A program made the position numbers and the translations under genes. Below the pieces are notes generated by a model. The model saw only the letters and a program-made list of their open reading frames with translations, searched no databases and was not told the DNA's origin. Below are positions 9,239 to 18,508 of a DNA stretch of 64,000 nucleotides, piece after piece; the stretch's first letter is position 1; each line of letters opens with the position of its first letter. This DNA comes from Planctomycetaceae bacterium (GTDB lineage: Bacteria > Planctomycetota > Planctomycetia > Gemmatales > Gemmataceae): contig PNLP01000012.1 of NCBI GenBank assembly GCA_013823135.1, positions 1 to 64,000 on the forward strand. Reading direction: 5' to 3'.

Positions 9239-10408
9239 TTATCCGGGGCTGCCTTCGGGGTTATCAGTCGGTGTCGCGGGGCCACCCGCAGTGGGGGTGC
9301 CGCCGACAGGGCCGCGTAGTGGTTCGAGCATCTCGACGGTGGCGCGGGCGCGAGCGGCGACGCGATTCCCGTTCGCGGCTTCCCAGTCCGTCTTCCACAT
9401 CTGGCTCGCCTGATAGCCCTCGTCGAAGTACCCGATGTTCACGGCTTGTTGCTGCCAGCCTTCGAGCATCGCCATCTGTCGAGGTACAGCCAGGGCCGAT
9501 CGCTGCGTGTCGAGTCGATCGGCGAGCCGCGGTGGCCCGCTCCCCTGGAGACCACCCGTCCAGAACACGGGCGTCAGTTCGCTGGTGAACAGTGCCGCGT
9601 TCGTTCGCAACACGAAGCGGGCAAGGTCGGTTCGCTTTGCCTCAGCAGCGGCATTCAGGAAGGCCTGCAACGCCGCGAACTCGGCGCGACCTTGTTGCCG
9701 CATCCGTTTCCAGTCGCCAAGTTGCCCCTTCATTCGCTCGGAGCGAATCCAGCGATGGGTGAGGTGCGGTTGCAGGCATTCCAGCAACACCGCCCGCTGG
9801 CCTTCGAACATCGGCGCGAAGTCTGGGAGGGAAATCTCGTCGCCTTCGACCATGTCCCCCGGACAGGTGAGCCAGCACAGCGGGTTGAGCCGGAACACGT
9901 CCTTCCTGCGGAGCACATTCAGCAAGTCGGGATCGGCCCGAGTGGCGTCGAACGCGAGCCAGAAGAACAGTTCGTCGGCCGCCGTCAGCGATTGGGGTAT
10001 GGCGTCCCATCCGGCTTTCGTGTCGTTGACTTTCTCGGCCGTGGCCCACAGCAGGAATTCCAGCACGGGTTTTGAGAAGAACAGGCTTCGTTCTTCGAGC
10101 GGAATTCGCTCCCACACACGGCCCGGTGCCGGTGTGTTCTCACGCAGATACTTATCGTTCCGCCATGCCCCTTGCTTCACCAGAAAGAGGATGCAAGCTT
10201 TGCTGAGCGTATCCTTGATGAGATCGACCGCCCCGGCACTGAGGCACTCGGGTCGCGTGACCGGGGCGCGAACGAGTTGCATTCCCTGATCGGCGGGGAA
10301 GTGCCCGACCATAAACCGCAGGATGCGGAGCAGGTTGAACTCAAACTTCGACACCTGCCGTGGGCCGTCAGGTTCGGTAGGACGCGGCGGTGCAGCGGCA
10401 CGGGTCAT
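9239..10408 (-). CDS. 389-aa protein of unknown function in the FtsH-like operon
   Basis: The start is fixed by an ATGA overlap: its ATG (10408-10406) shares bases with the stop of the radical-SAM gene (10407-10405), which signals translational coupling. The protein is mostly helical and rich in Trp, Arg and Leu (FEFNLLRILRFMVGHFPAD, LFFWLAFDATRADPDLL, RRKDVFRLNPLCWLTCPGDM), with a disordered Gly/Pro/Thr tail. No signal peptide, no catalytic motif I know. The tight coupling to a radical-SAM gene and the position before the FtsH-like gene suggest that it is an intrinsic subunit or substrate of this system. Confidence 0.82.
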   Translation of the reverse strand: MTRAAAPPRPTEPDGPRQVSKFEFNLLRILRFMVGHFPADQGMQLVRAPVTRPECLSAGAVDLIKDTLSKACILFLVKQGAWRNDKYLRENTPAPGRVWERIPLEERSLFFSKPVLEFLLWATAEKVNDTKAGWDAIPQSLTAADELFFWLAFDATRADPDLLNVLRRKDVFRLNPLCWLTCPGDMVEGDEISLPDFAPMFEGQRAVLLECLQPHLTHRWIRSERMKGQLGDWKRMRQQGRAEFAALQAFLNAAAEAKRTDLARFVLRTNAALFTSELTPVFWTGGLQGSGPPRLADRLDTQRSALAVPRQMAMLEGWQQQAVNIGYFDEGYQASQMWKTDWEAANGNRVAARARATVEMLEPLRGPVGGTPTAGGPATPTDNPEGSPG

Positions 10409-11058
10409 TTCGCGTCGGCCCCTCGCGAATCGTGATTGGGAACTGGTGGCGAAACTGGGAGTGGTTTCTTGCGAGCCCACCCTTTCCACAAGCCTACAGC
10501 ATCCTTGGCCGGAAAACCATTCACGCTAATCTCGCGACCGATAACCCGAATCTCAAGTGTGTTCTTCTTTCGCCACTGCTCATCGAACCGGTAGCGTTCC
10601 GTCAGGAAGTGAATCCGCTGATTGGTGGAACCGATCCACCTGCGTTCGTTATCCGGGTTATCGCGGTCGTAAGGGCCATCGACCAGCATATCTGTGAGGT
10701 GAATGAGTTCCGCGACCTCGGGTTCCGGCTTGGCTCGCAAGCCTTCGAGCATGTACCCGCTGAACACCATCACCGACAGACCGAGTTCCTTCGCGGCTTG
10801 TGCGAGAGCGACGCTGGCTCTTGCATGAGCAAACGGTTCGCCTCCCAGAAGCGTGATCCCTTCGATCCCTTGCTCATCGCGCGTGCGTTCCATCCACGTT
10901 GCCATCTCATCAATTGTTTTCGTTTGCCCGCCTTTGAACGGAAGAAACTCGGGATTACAGCAACCAGGGCACCGCAGCGGGCAACCCTGGAACCACACCG
11001 CGAACCGCTTCCCAGGCCCCTCGGCTTCGGTGCAAGGAACGACCTGGGCAATCTGCAT
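10405..11058 (-). CDS. Radical-SAM activase-like protein (NrdG/4Fe-4S single-cluster type)
   Basis: 217 residues from the ATG at 11058 (MQIAQVVPCTEAEGPGKRF). The three cysteines of the radical-SAM motif are present as CPLRCPGC (CxxxCxxC, about residues 27-34), followed by an ITLLGGEPFAHA segment matching the GGE motif that positions S-adenosylmethionine. Size and layout match NrdG-like activases and other minimal 4Fe-4S radical-SAM proteins. No glycyl-radical reductase (NrdD) is encoded nearby, so an anaerobic ribonucleotide reductase role is not supported; the coupled 389-aa protein could be its target. The 14 extra residues that could be read upstream are encoded by a repeat and are probably not translated. 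Confidence 0.85.
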   Translation of the reverse strand: MQIAQVVPCTEAEGPGKRFAVWFQGCPLRCPGCCNPEFLPFKGGQTKTIDEMATWMERTRDEQGIEGITLLGGEPFAHARASVALAQAAKELGLSVMVFSGYMLEGLRAKPEPEVAELIHLTDMLVDGPYDRDNPDNERRWIGSTNQRIHFLTERYRFDEQWRKKNTLEIRVIGREISVNGFPAKDAVGLWKGWARKKPLPVSPPVPNHDSRGADAK

Positions 11059-11064
11059 TTCAAG

Positions 11065-11162
11065 GGTTTCGAGTTTTGGGTTTCGAGTTTCGAGTTTCAT
11101 GGTTTGACCACTCCGGACACGCTGCGCTTCGACTCGAAACGTTCAACTCGAAACTCGAAACC
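11065..11162. repeat. Short direct/inverted repeat block of TTTCGAGTTT units
   Basis: Several copies of GGTTTCGAGTTT-like units occur on 11065-11099, and the complementary form (ACTCGAAACTCGAAACC) on 11131-11162, giving an imperfect inverted repeat around a ~30-nt spacer. It fills most of the gap between rtcA and the radical-SAM gene. It behaves like an intergenic repeat element, not coding sequence. Confidence 0.75.
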
Positions 11163-11172
11163 GTTGCGAGCA

Positions 11173-12219
11173 TTATACCACAGCGGCAATTCGCACGGTT
11201 CCGGGCTGCCCCTCTTCGGCATCCAACTCCACATTACGATCCACGAACCGCCGCACAGTTGCAATGTTCGTCGTGAGATGCCGCGTGATTTCGGACGTGC
11301 GATACTCGCTCGCATCCGGGCTGAACCCCAACGGCAACAACAACTGATCCGCAGAGTGCGGATCGACGGGGCACTTCGCATCACGAAAACGAATCGCCTC
11401 GTCGGCCGCGTCGTCAGCGACCGATTCTGCCGGCTTGCCGCGTTCGCCGAGCCCGAAGAACAACGGCGGCACGGGTGCCTGCCGGAAGATCACGGCCGCG
11501 ACCGTGCCCGGATTGGCGGCCTCCCACTCTTCCATTGGAATGTGCGATTCGACTCCTTCCGACTTCAACCGCACCGAGAGTCGCCGGGCTTGCTTGCGGC
11601 CCACCGACTCTGGCAACCCGGCAAACGAACTGAAGCCGCCAGCGGTTGTCAGTTCCGGGCAGGTGAGAATGCTCAACCCATTCACCCTGGAACAGGGATG
11701 AATTACCGCTCGAATCTCGCCGCCGCCACGCGGGTAAAACCCGGGCCGGATCATCTCCAGTTCCACCTCGATCCCCATTCGCCGGAGGTAAGCCGCCCAC
11801 GTCGTTTCCAGGAAGTGGTAACACGGCGCATGCTGGTTGTGCGTGCCACCTGTGATGGTGATTTCGCTGGGCGAACCGCCTCGAAGCGCGAGCGGCAACG
11901 CGACCGTGTGAAGCACCAGGCTCGTCGCCCCCGCAGTTCCGATGCTGAAGATATACTTGCCGGGTTTCACCGCGCTCGGCTCGAAATATAGCACGGCGGA
12001 ACCGTTACTGGCCCCCTTGTACAGCGCACCGCTGATCGTGCCCGCCGCCTTCACGCACATGAGGTGCTGTGGTTGAAGCCCCGGCTTGGAACGCCTCGCA
12101 CGAATGTTGATGAGCTTGAACGGCTTGCCGGTGAGGATCGACAGCGCGAGCGCCGACCGGAGGATTTGCCCCCCGCCCTCCCCTTCCGAACCGTCGAGTT
12201 CGATCATGTTGCTGCTCAT
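11173..12219 (-). CDS. rtcA: RNA 3'-terminal phosphate cyclase
   Basis: Converts RNA 3'-phosphate ends to 2',3'-cyclic phosphate (via AMP transfer), an RNA-end-healing enzyme. The 348 residues match the family: N-terminal MIELDGSEGEGGGQILRSAL signature, RPGFYPRGGGE in the middle, and the C-terminal ADQLLLPLGF then SEITRHLTTN, whose His (about residue 314) corresponds to the adenylylated nucleophile of Escherichia coli RtcA. The ATG at 12219 overlaps the stop of the 141-aa gene by ATGA. The usual partner, the RtcB ligase, is not adjacent. Here it is the second gene of the FtsH-like operon, an unusual setting. Confidence 0.96.
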   Translation of the reverse strand: MSSNMIELDGSEGEGGGQILRSALALSILTGKPFKLINIRARRSKPGLQPQHLMCVKAAGTISGALYKGASNGSAVLYFEPSAVKPGKYIFSIGTAGATSLVLHTVALPLALRGGSPSEITITGGTHNQHAPCYHFLETTWAAYLRRMGIEVELEMIRPGFYPRGGGEIRAVIHPCSRVNGLSILTCPELTTAGGFSSFAGLPESVGRKQARRLSVRLKSEGVESHIPMEEWEAANPGTVAAVIFRQAPVPPLFFGLGERGKPAESVADDAADEAIRFRDAKCPVDPHSADQLLLPLGFSPDASEYRTSEITRHLTTNIATVRRFVDRNVELDAEEGQPGTVRIAAVV

Positions 12220-12641
12220 GTCTGCGAAATCACCGGTCGCTTGAATTCCGATTCGTCCACAAAGTACAAGAGAACTTCAATTCCAATGCCCAACGCGGCG
12301 CATTCCGAAAGTAGATCGGGTGGGAATCGGTTGTAGATTCTGACGGTTCGACCATAAGGGCAGTCCCAACCAAATTCCAAAGTGACAGTATCTACACCCG
12401 ACCACGCTTTGAGGTGCGTCAACTCGCCCTGATGTTGTCGGAGAAAGGCGATCGCGTGTGGGATTTCCTCTTCAATTGACCCGTGCCCAATCGTGAAGAT
12501 GAACCCAAACTCGTCTGCCACCTGCCCGACGTAAAGGTCGCGTCCCGGTTTGAACACGCTCTTGGGATTTGATTCGAGTGAGGCAACGAACCACTCGATA
12601 TCAAAACTGCGGCCGGTCGCACGTAAAATGCAAACAGGCAT
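12216..12641 (-). CDS. 141-aa protein of unknown function, first gene of the rtcA/FtsH-like operon
   Basis: The start at 12641 (MPVCILRATGRSFDIEWFVA) is supported by AGGAG seven to eight bases upstream; further upstream starts lack this. It looks like a compact alpha/beta protein (FKPGRDLYVGQVADEFGFIF, TLEFGWDCPYGRTVRIYNRFP, LGIGIEVLLYFVDESEF). No known motif and no membrane segments. It overlaps rtcA by ATGA, so the two are translationally coupled. Its role is unknown; it could be a stand-alone gene unrelated to the rest, since small proteins of this kind are common in planctomycete genomes. Confidence 0.8.
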   Translation of the reverse strand: MPVCILRATGRSFDIEWFVASLESNPKSVFKPGRDLYVGQVADEFGFIFTIGHGSIEEEIPHAIAFLRQHQGELTHLKAWSGVDTVTLEFGWDCPYGRTVRIYNRFPPDLLSECAALGIGIEVLLYFVDESEFKRPVISQT

Positions 12642-12718
12642 GGGTACTCCTGACGAAGAATTGTGACACGAGATAGGTATTGAAGGTTCGAGTACGACCA
12701 ATGCTGTCGCGTCGTGCG

Positions 12719-13132
12719 TTAGTGTTGCCGAACCGCCAACAACCCGAGCGCACTACACCCGAAGCCAGCTACCAAGGCTCCAATTCCTGACACTGTTTCC
12801 CCAGACATCAATAGCGTTACGCCCATCACACAAGCCACAAAAGCGCCAACGAACCACCGGGCAACTCGAATCACCCGACGATCCCGTTCCAGGTCAGGTG
12901 GGAGTCGAAACTTGGATCGTTTGCGTTCAAGTTCTGCTCGATCCCGGTCAACTTGAGCTGCTACTGCCAAATCCGCGCTGCACGCGGCGCATCTGTTCCA
13001 AGGTGCCGGGTTTGATGGTCGCTGGCACCGCTGGTGAATCGGGTTCTGGCACTTCTGACAGAACAATGCCTCCAACGAGTTGGAGATGCGTTCTTGGCAA
13101 ACCATGCAGTTTGAGTTGACTAATTGCCGCAT
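12719..13132 (-). CDS. RING-like zinc-finger protein with two C-terminal membrane helices
   Basis: 137 residues. The first 51 carry an eight-ligand array C9-x2-C12-x12-C25-x2-C28-x4-H33-x2-C36-x11-C48-x2-C51, the cross-brace spacing of RING/PHD-type fingers. A charged basic linker follows (RDRAELERKRSKFRLPP), then two hydrophobic segments (VARWFVGAFVACVMGVTLLM and VSGIGALVAGFGCSALGLLA). I infer a membrane-anchored protein with a cytosolic zinc finger, similar to prokaryotic RING families described in bacteria. Whether it binds ubiquitin-like partners cannot be judged. Divergent from the MoxR gene at 13283. The start is uncertain; a second ATG lies nine codons in but would lose C9. Confidence 0.75.
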   Translation of the reverse strand: MRQLVNSNCMVCQERISNSLEALFCQKCQNPIHQRCQRPSNPAPWNRCAACSADLAVAAQVDRDRAELERKRSKFRLPPDLERDRRVIRVARWFVGAFVACVMGVTLLMSGETVSGIGALVAGFGCSALGLLAVRQH

Positions 13133-13282
13133 TGGGATTGCTCACTGGCACGCAATAATCAATCAGGAAACCAGCACGATTCTATGCCACGCAAGATCAG
13201 AGCGGAATGGAATCGCGGTTCGCGGGCGTCGTTGTATCGTCGTGCGCGATATTCTGAGCGAATCCATCCGCCGGAACCCGAT

Positions 13283-14263
13283 ATGCCCGACATCGACGTT
13301 GCTGCCACCGCCAGCCGAATCATCGCGAACATCGAGAAGGTCATCATCGGCAAGCGGCCGCAACTCACGCTCGCCGTCGCCGCGTACTTCTCCGAAGGGC
13401 ACATTCTGCTCGAAGACGTGCCCGGCGTCGCCAAGACGATGCTCGCTCGCGCACTCGCCCGCACCGTGGGCTGCACCTTCAAGCGGTTGCAATGCACGCC
13501 CGACTTGCTTCCCAGCGACGTCACCGGCGTGTCGATCTTCAACCAGAAAACCAGCGAGTTCGAGTTCCGCCCCGGACCCGTGTTCGCACAAACGCTGCTT
13601 GCCGACGAGATCAATCGGGCCACTCCGCGAACGCAAGCCGCACTGCTTGAAGCGATGGCGGAACGGCGTGTCAGTGCCGACGGGCAAACGTATGTCCTGA
13701 AGCCGCCATTTCTGGTGATCGCAACGCAGAACCCCATCGATCAGGAAGGCACTTTCCCGCTCCCCGAGGCACAACTCGACCGCTTCCTCGTGCGGCTCAG
13801 TCTCGGCTACCCGAGCCTAGAGGAAGAAGGGAAGATGCTCACGCGACTCCAGAAGGGCCACCCCATCGACGACCTCAAGACGGTGGTCTCGGCCGAGGAC
13901 GTGCTCGCGTGTCAGGAAACGATCCGGGCCGTTCACGTCGATGACAAGGTGATGCGGTACATCCTGGAAATCGTCCATTCCAGCCGCAACCACGAAGACA
14001 TTCTGCTTGGCGGCAGCCCGCGAGCGTCCATCGCATTGTTCCGCACGGCCCAGGCACTCGCTGCGGTAAGTGGTCGCGATTTCGCACTGCCCGACGACGT
14101 GAAGAAGATGGCGCAGCCTGTGCTGGCTCACCGCCTCATCCTGAAGCCCGAAAGCCGCCTCCGGAAGCGAACCGCGAGCGTGGTCGTGCGCGATCTGGTC
14201 GGTGATGCGAGGGTGCCGATCACCGACAAGCAGAAGGCGGTGGCGGAAGATTACTTCGAGTGA
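13283..14263 (+). CDS. MoxR-type AAA+ ATPase
   Basis: 326 residues from the ATG at 13283 (MPDIDVAATASRIIANIEKV); longer upstream starts are possible but that part lacks family similarity. Walker A as EDVPGVAKT (44-52), Walker B/sensor region LLADEINRATPRTQAALLEAM, and the NPIDQEGTFPLPEAQLDRF signature define the MoxR/AAA_3 family. MoxR ATPases act as chaperones with vWA-domain partners, loading metals or remodelling complexes. No vWA gene is adjacent; the nearest are at 23.0 kb and 54.8 kb. It faces a sulfotransferase gene 12 bp away. It differs clearly from the second MoxR at 26917. Confidence 0.92.
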   Translation: MPDIDVAATASRIIANIEKVIIGKRPQLTLAVAAYFSEGHILLEDVPGVAKTMLARALARTVGCTFKRLQCTPDLLPSDVTGVSIFNQKTSEFEFRPGPVFAQTLLADEINRATPRTQAALLEAMAERRVSADGQTYVLKPPFLVIATQNPIDQEGTFPLPEAQLDRFLVRLSLGYPSLEEEGKMLTRLQKGHPIDDLKTVVSAEDVLACQETIRAVHVDDKVMRYILEIVHSSRNHEDILLGGSPRASIALFRTAQALAAVSGRDFALPDDVKKMAQPVLAHRLILKPESRLRKRTASVVVRDLVGDARVPITDKQKAVAEDYFE

Positions 14264-14275
14264 GAAGCACGCTCA

Positions 14276-15418
14276 TCAGTACCCGTAACGGCGGATCACG
14301 TCGCCCCACTCACGGCTCACTTTCTCGCGTTGTTCCTCGGTGATCGCGTACTTGTTCGTCTCGTAGCCCGTCGTCTGCTGGAGGTACTTCTCCACTCGCG
14401 GCCTGGCTGCATCGAAGCCATCCAGTTCCAGCCCCGCGTACACCTTCTGCATTTCGCCGACCGGGTTCTTCACCAACTCCTCGTATCGCACCTCATGGAA
14501 GCGGCCCGGCTTCAGCAGTGGTCGCGCTTCTTCGAGGCGGTCGTAGATCACTCGAAATTCACGGAGCACCTTCTCTTCAACGCCGATTCCGGGTGCAGAC
14601 TGAATGCACTGCCGGCTCGTCAGCGATTTCCACAGATTCACCGTTGAGGGAAACACGACGTAGGGATCGCGGACGATATGCACGAAGCGTGCATCCGGGA
14701 ACACGTCGAGTAAGGCCGGAATGCGAGCGGTGTGTGGCGGGGACTTCAGCACCAGCCTGCGATCGTCGCGGAAGCTGACTGTCCGAAGGAATTTCACGAA
14801 CGTCCGCTTCCATCGGGCCAACTCGCTCGGGGACAATCCCGAGAGGTCGAGCGAACCCGGATACATGGGTGCGGCACGAGGGAACGCCACGTCCGCGTAG
14901 GGGCTTGGCAGTCCCAGCAGACACAGAGCGAACTCGTCTTCCTGCGGGCGGCCCCACCCGGCGGCCATATTGTCCATCGGTCGCTGTTCGGGGGCCATCC
15001 AGTTGGCGTAGGTTTTGAAGAATCGCTCGCTCAGTATGCTGTGGTTCGGACAGAAGCACTCGAACGTATCGGGGAAGTTGAACTGCTGATCCTGGATCAG
15101 CAATTCGTGAAGGAGTGTCGTACCCGTCCGCCAGTGGCCGATCACGAAGACCGGTTGCTTGGCGAGACTCACGCGGGCGAGTTGCTCGCCGTACATCCCG
15201 TTCTGGAGCCACCGCATGGCGAGGTTCATCGTCGAAGCGGCAGAGACGAAGCCCGCAATGTACCAGTACTTGGGATGCACAGCGAACCGTGTCTGCCACA
15301 GCCAACGGCTCCAGGTAATGACGTCGGTCCCCTCGATGAACCGCGGTGCCCACTTGCGTGATGGCCGTTTCGGTATTCGGGGCGGAACAGGCGTTTCGGC
15401 AACCGCGGACGTTTGCAT
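14276..15418 (-). CDS. Sulfotransferase family protein
   Basis: 380 residues from the ATG at 15418, preferred over an upstream one because GGAGAGG stands six bases before it. The 5'-phosphosulfate-binding loop reads GHWRTGTTLLHE (about 94-105) and the 3'-phosphate region reads FVHIVRDPYVVFPS, the two PAPS-binding elements of the Sulfotransfer_3-type family. It would transfer sulfuryl groups from PAPS to an unidentified acceptor. A Pro/Arg-rich N-terminus precedes the domain; a hydrophobic patch around residues 51-63 is not a clear signal peptide. Such genes are numerous in planctomycetes. Confidence 0.92.
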   Translation of the reverse strand: MQTSAVAETPVPPRIPKRPSRKWAPRFIEGTDVITWSRWLWQTRFAVHPKYWYIAGFVSAASTMNLAMRWLQNGMYGEQLARVSLAKQPVFVIGHWRTGTTLLHELLIQDQQFNFPDTFECFCPNHSILSERFFKTYANWMAPEQRPMDNMAAGWGRPQEDEFALCLLGLPSPYADVAFPRAAPMYPGSLDLSGLSPSELARWKRTFVKFLRTVSFRDDRRLVLKSPPHTARIPALLDVFPDARFVHIVRDPYVVFPSTVNLWKSLTSRQCIQSAPGIGVEEKVLREFRVIYDRLEEARPLLKPGRFHEVRYEELVKNPVGEMQKVYAGLELDGFDAARPRVEKYLQQTTGYETNKYAITEEQREKVSREWGDVIRRYGY

Positions 15419-15574
15419 CCCAAACCTCTCCGACACGGGGGTGACTACACCAGTGAATCGAAATGGCACACCGCGGCAACCCCGGTTCTACCACCGGCGT
15501 TGTAACTGCTACCCGGTCGAGGGTAGCATGATCGGTAAGTAACTCGACTCGCGGAACTGTCAGGGACGAGCGAC

Positions 15575-17398
<1,824 letters not shown>

Positions 17399-17402
17399 CG
17401 CC

Positions 17403-17756
17403 ATGTTCAAGGATCTTGGCTCGATGTTCAGCCTCCTCCGGAATCAGGGGAAGATTCAGGAGGAGATTCAAAAGTTCCAGGCCCAGGTGGGAAACATCGT
17501 TGCCGAAGCTGCCGCAGGCGCGGGATACGTCACCGTGAAGGTCAATGGTCGGATGGAGATCCTCGCCGTTCGCATCTCGGAAGACGCGATGAAACTGAAC
17601 GACCGGGAGATGCTGGAAGACCTGATTGCGGGGGCAACGAACCAGGCACTGAACAAGGTTCGCCAACTGCTTGCCGCCGAGAGCGAAAAGATGGCCGCGA
17701 ACATGGGTCTGCCCCCAGGAATGCTGGGCAGCGGCGGCTTCCCCGGAATGGGTTGA
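17403..17756 (+). CDS. ybaB: YbaB/EbfC-family nucleoid-associated protein
   Basis: 117 residues (MFKDLGSMFSLLRNQGKIQE). The helical hairpin with QEEIQKFQAQVG, then VTVKVNGRMEILAVRIS and the LEDLIAGATNQALNKV helix, are typical of the small dimeric YbaB/EbfC DNA-binding proteins; the Gly/Met/Pro-rich tail (MGLPPGMLGSGGFPGMG) is also usual. It binds DNA and is co-transcribed with dnaX and recR in most bacteria, as here. An alternative ATG at 17388 would overlap the dnaX stop; both are possible. Confidence 0.95.
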   Translation: MFKDLGSMFSLLRNQGKIQEEIQKFQAQVGNIVAEAAAGAGYVTVKVNGRMEILAVRISEDAMKLNDREMLEDLIAGATNQALNKVRQLLAAESEKMAANMGLPPGMLGSGGFPGMG

Positions 17757-17808
17757 GCCGCACGAAAGCACGCAGCAGATGTGAATTGCACTGGAGGAGG
17801 CAGCCGAC

Positions 17809-18408
17809 GTGGCCGACCCGAGCGGGGTGATCGCCCGATTGCTTGAAGAGTTGACGAAGCTTCCAGGCATTGGGCCGAAGAGCGCCGAGCGAATCGCCCA
17901 TTTTTTGCTGTCGGGTGACCGCTACAACGCGGTATCCCTCTCAAACGCTCTGCGTGCGGTGGCAGACAAGGTTCGTGCTTGCCGCGAATGCTTTAACCTG
18001 ACCGAAGGCGAGTTATGCCCGATCTGCGCTGATCCACGACGTGACGGCGGGCTGGTATGTGTGGTGGAGACCCCGCGGGATGTGGGGTCGTTCGAGCGAG
18101 CAGGAACCTTCCGGGGGCGTTATCACGTTCTCGGCGGTCGGCTCGCCCCGCTCGACGGAATGGGGCCGGATCGTCTGACGTTCACGGCACTGGTCGATCG
18201 GATTCGCAAAGGGGGTGTGCGGGAAGTGATCCTCGCGACGAGCCCAACCCTCGAAGGCGACGGCACAGCCCTGTTCGCCTCAAATTTGCTGGTAGGTACC
18301 GGGGTATCGATCACCCGACTGGCACGAGGATTGCCAAGCGGAAGTTCCCTGGAGTTGGCGAACGCCCAGATGCTGTCCGAGGCTCTGGAAGGTCGGCGGG
18401 CGTTCTGA
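17809..18408 (+). CDS. recR: Recombination protein RecR
   Basis: Starts with GTG at 17809 behind a strong GGAGGAGG. The 199 residues have the N-terminal helix-hairpin-helix (LPGIGPKSAERIAHF), the zinc finger C-x2-C...C-x2-C (CRECFNLTEGELCPIC), and the Toprim domain (VCVVETPRDVGSFERAG, then YHVLGGRLAPLDGMGP). RecR loads RecA onto single-strand gaps together with RecF/RecO. Third gene of the dnaX-ybaB-recR cluster; intact and of normal length. Confidence 0.97.
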   Translation: MADPSGVIARLLEELTKLPGIGPKSAERIAHFLLSGDRYNAVSLSNALRAVADKVRACRECFNLTEGELCPICADPRRDGGLVCVVETPRDVGSFERAGTFRGRYHVLGGRLAPLDGMGPDRLTFTALVDRIRKGGVREVILATSPTLEGDGTALFASNLLVGTGVSITRLARGLPSGSSLELANAQMLSEALEGRRAF

Positions 18409-18416
18409 CGAAGCTT

Positions 18417-18484
18417 GGCGAGCCGTGCCAGTCATGGCACGGGTGGGCTTAATCAAACCCGCGTCATGACTGGCGCAGCTCGCC
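18417..18484. repeat. Inverted repeat between recR and rpoN
   Basis: Arms of 20 nt, 18417-18436 (GGCGAGCCGTGCCAGTCATG) and 18465-18484, match at 18 of 20 positions around a 28-nt loop. The left arm starts 9 bp after the recR stop and the right arm ends 25 bp before the rpoN start. No U-tract follows. It could be an intergenic palindrome or a structure that separates recR and rpoN expression. Confidence 0.75.
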
Positions 18485-18508
18485 CTGCGAGACCACGGAG
18501 ACGGTGTG

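Noticed and set aside
10390..11991. 533-codon plus-strand frame across the radical-SAM and rtcA genes
   Set aside because: It runs antisense through two genes with clear motifs and through the TTTCGAGTTT repeat, so it is not a real gene.
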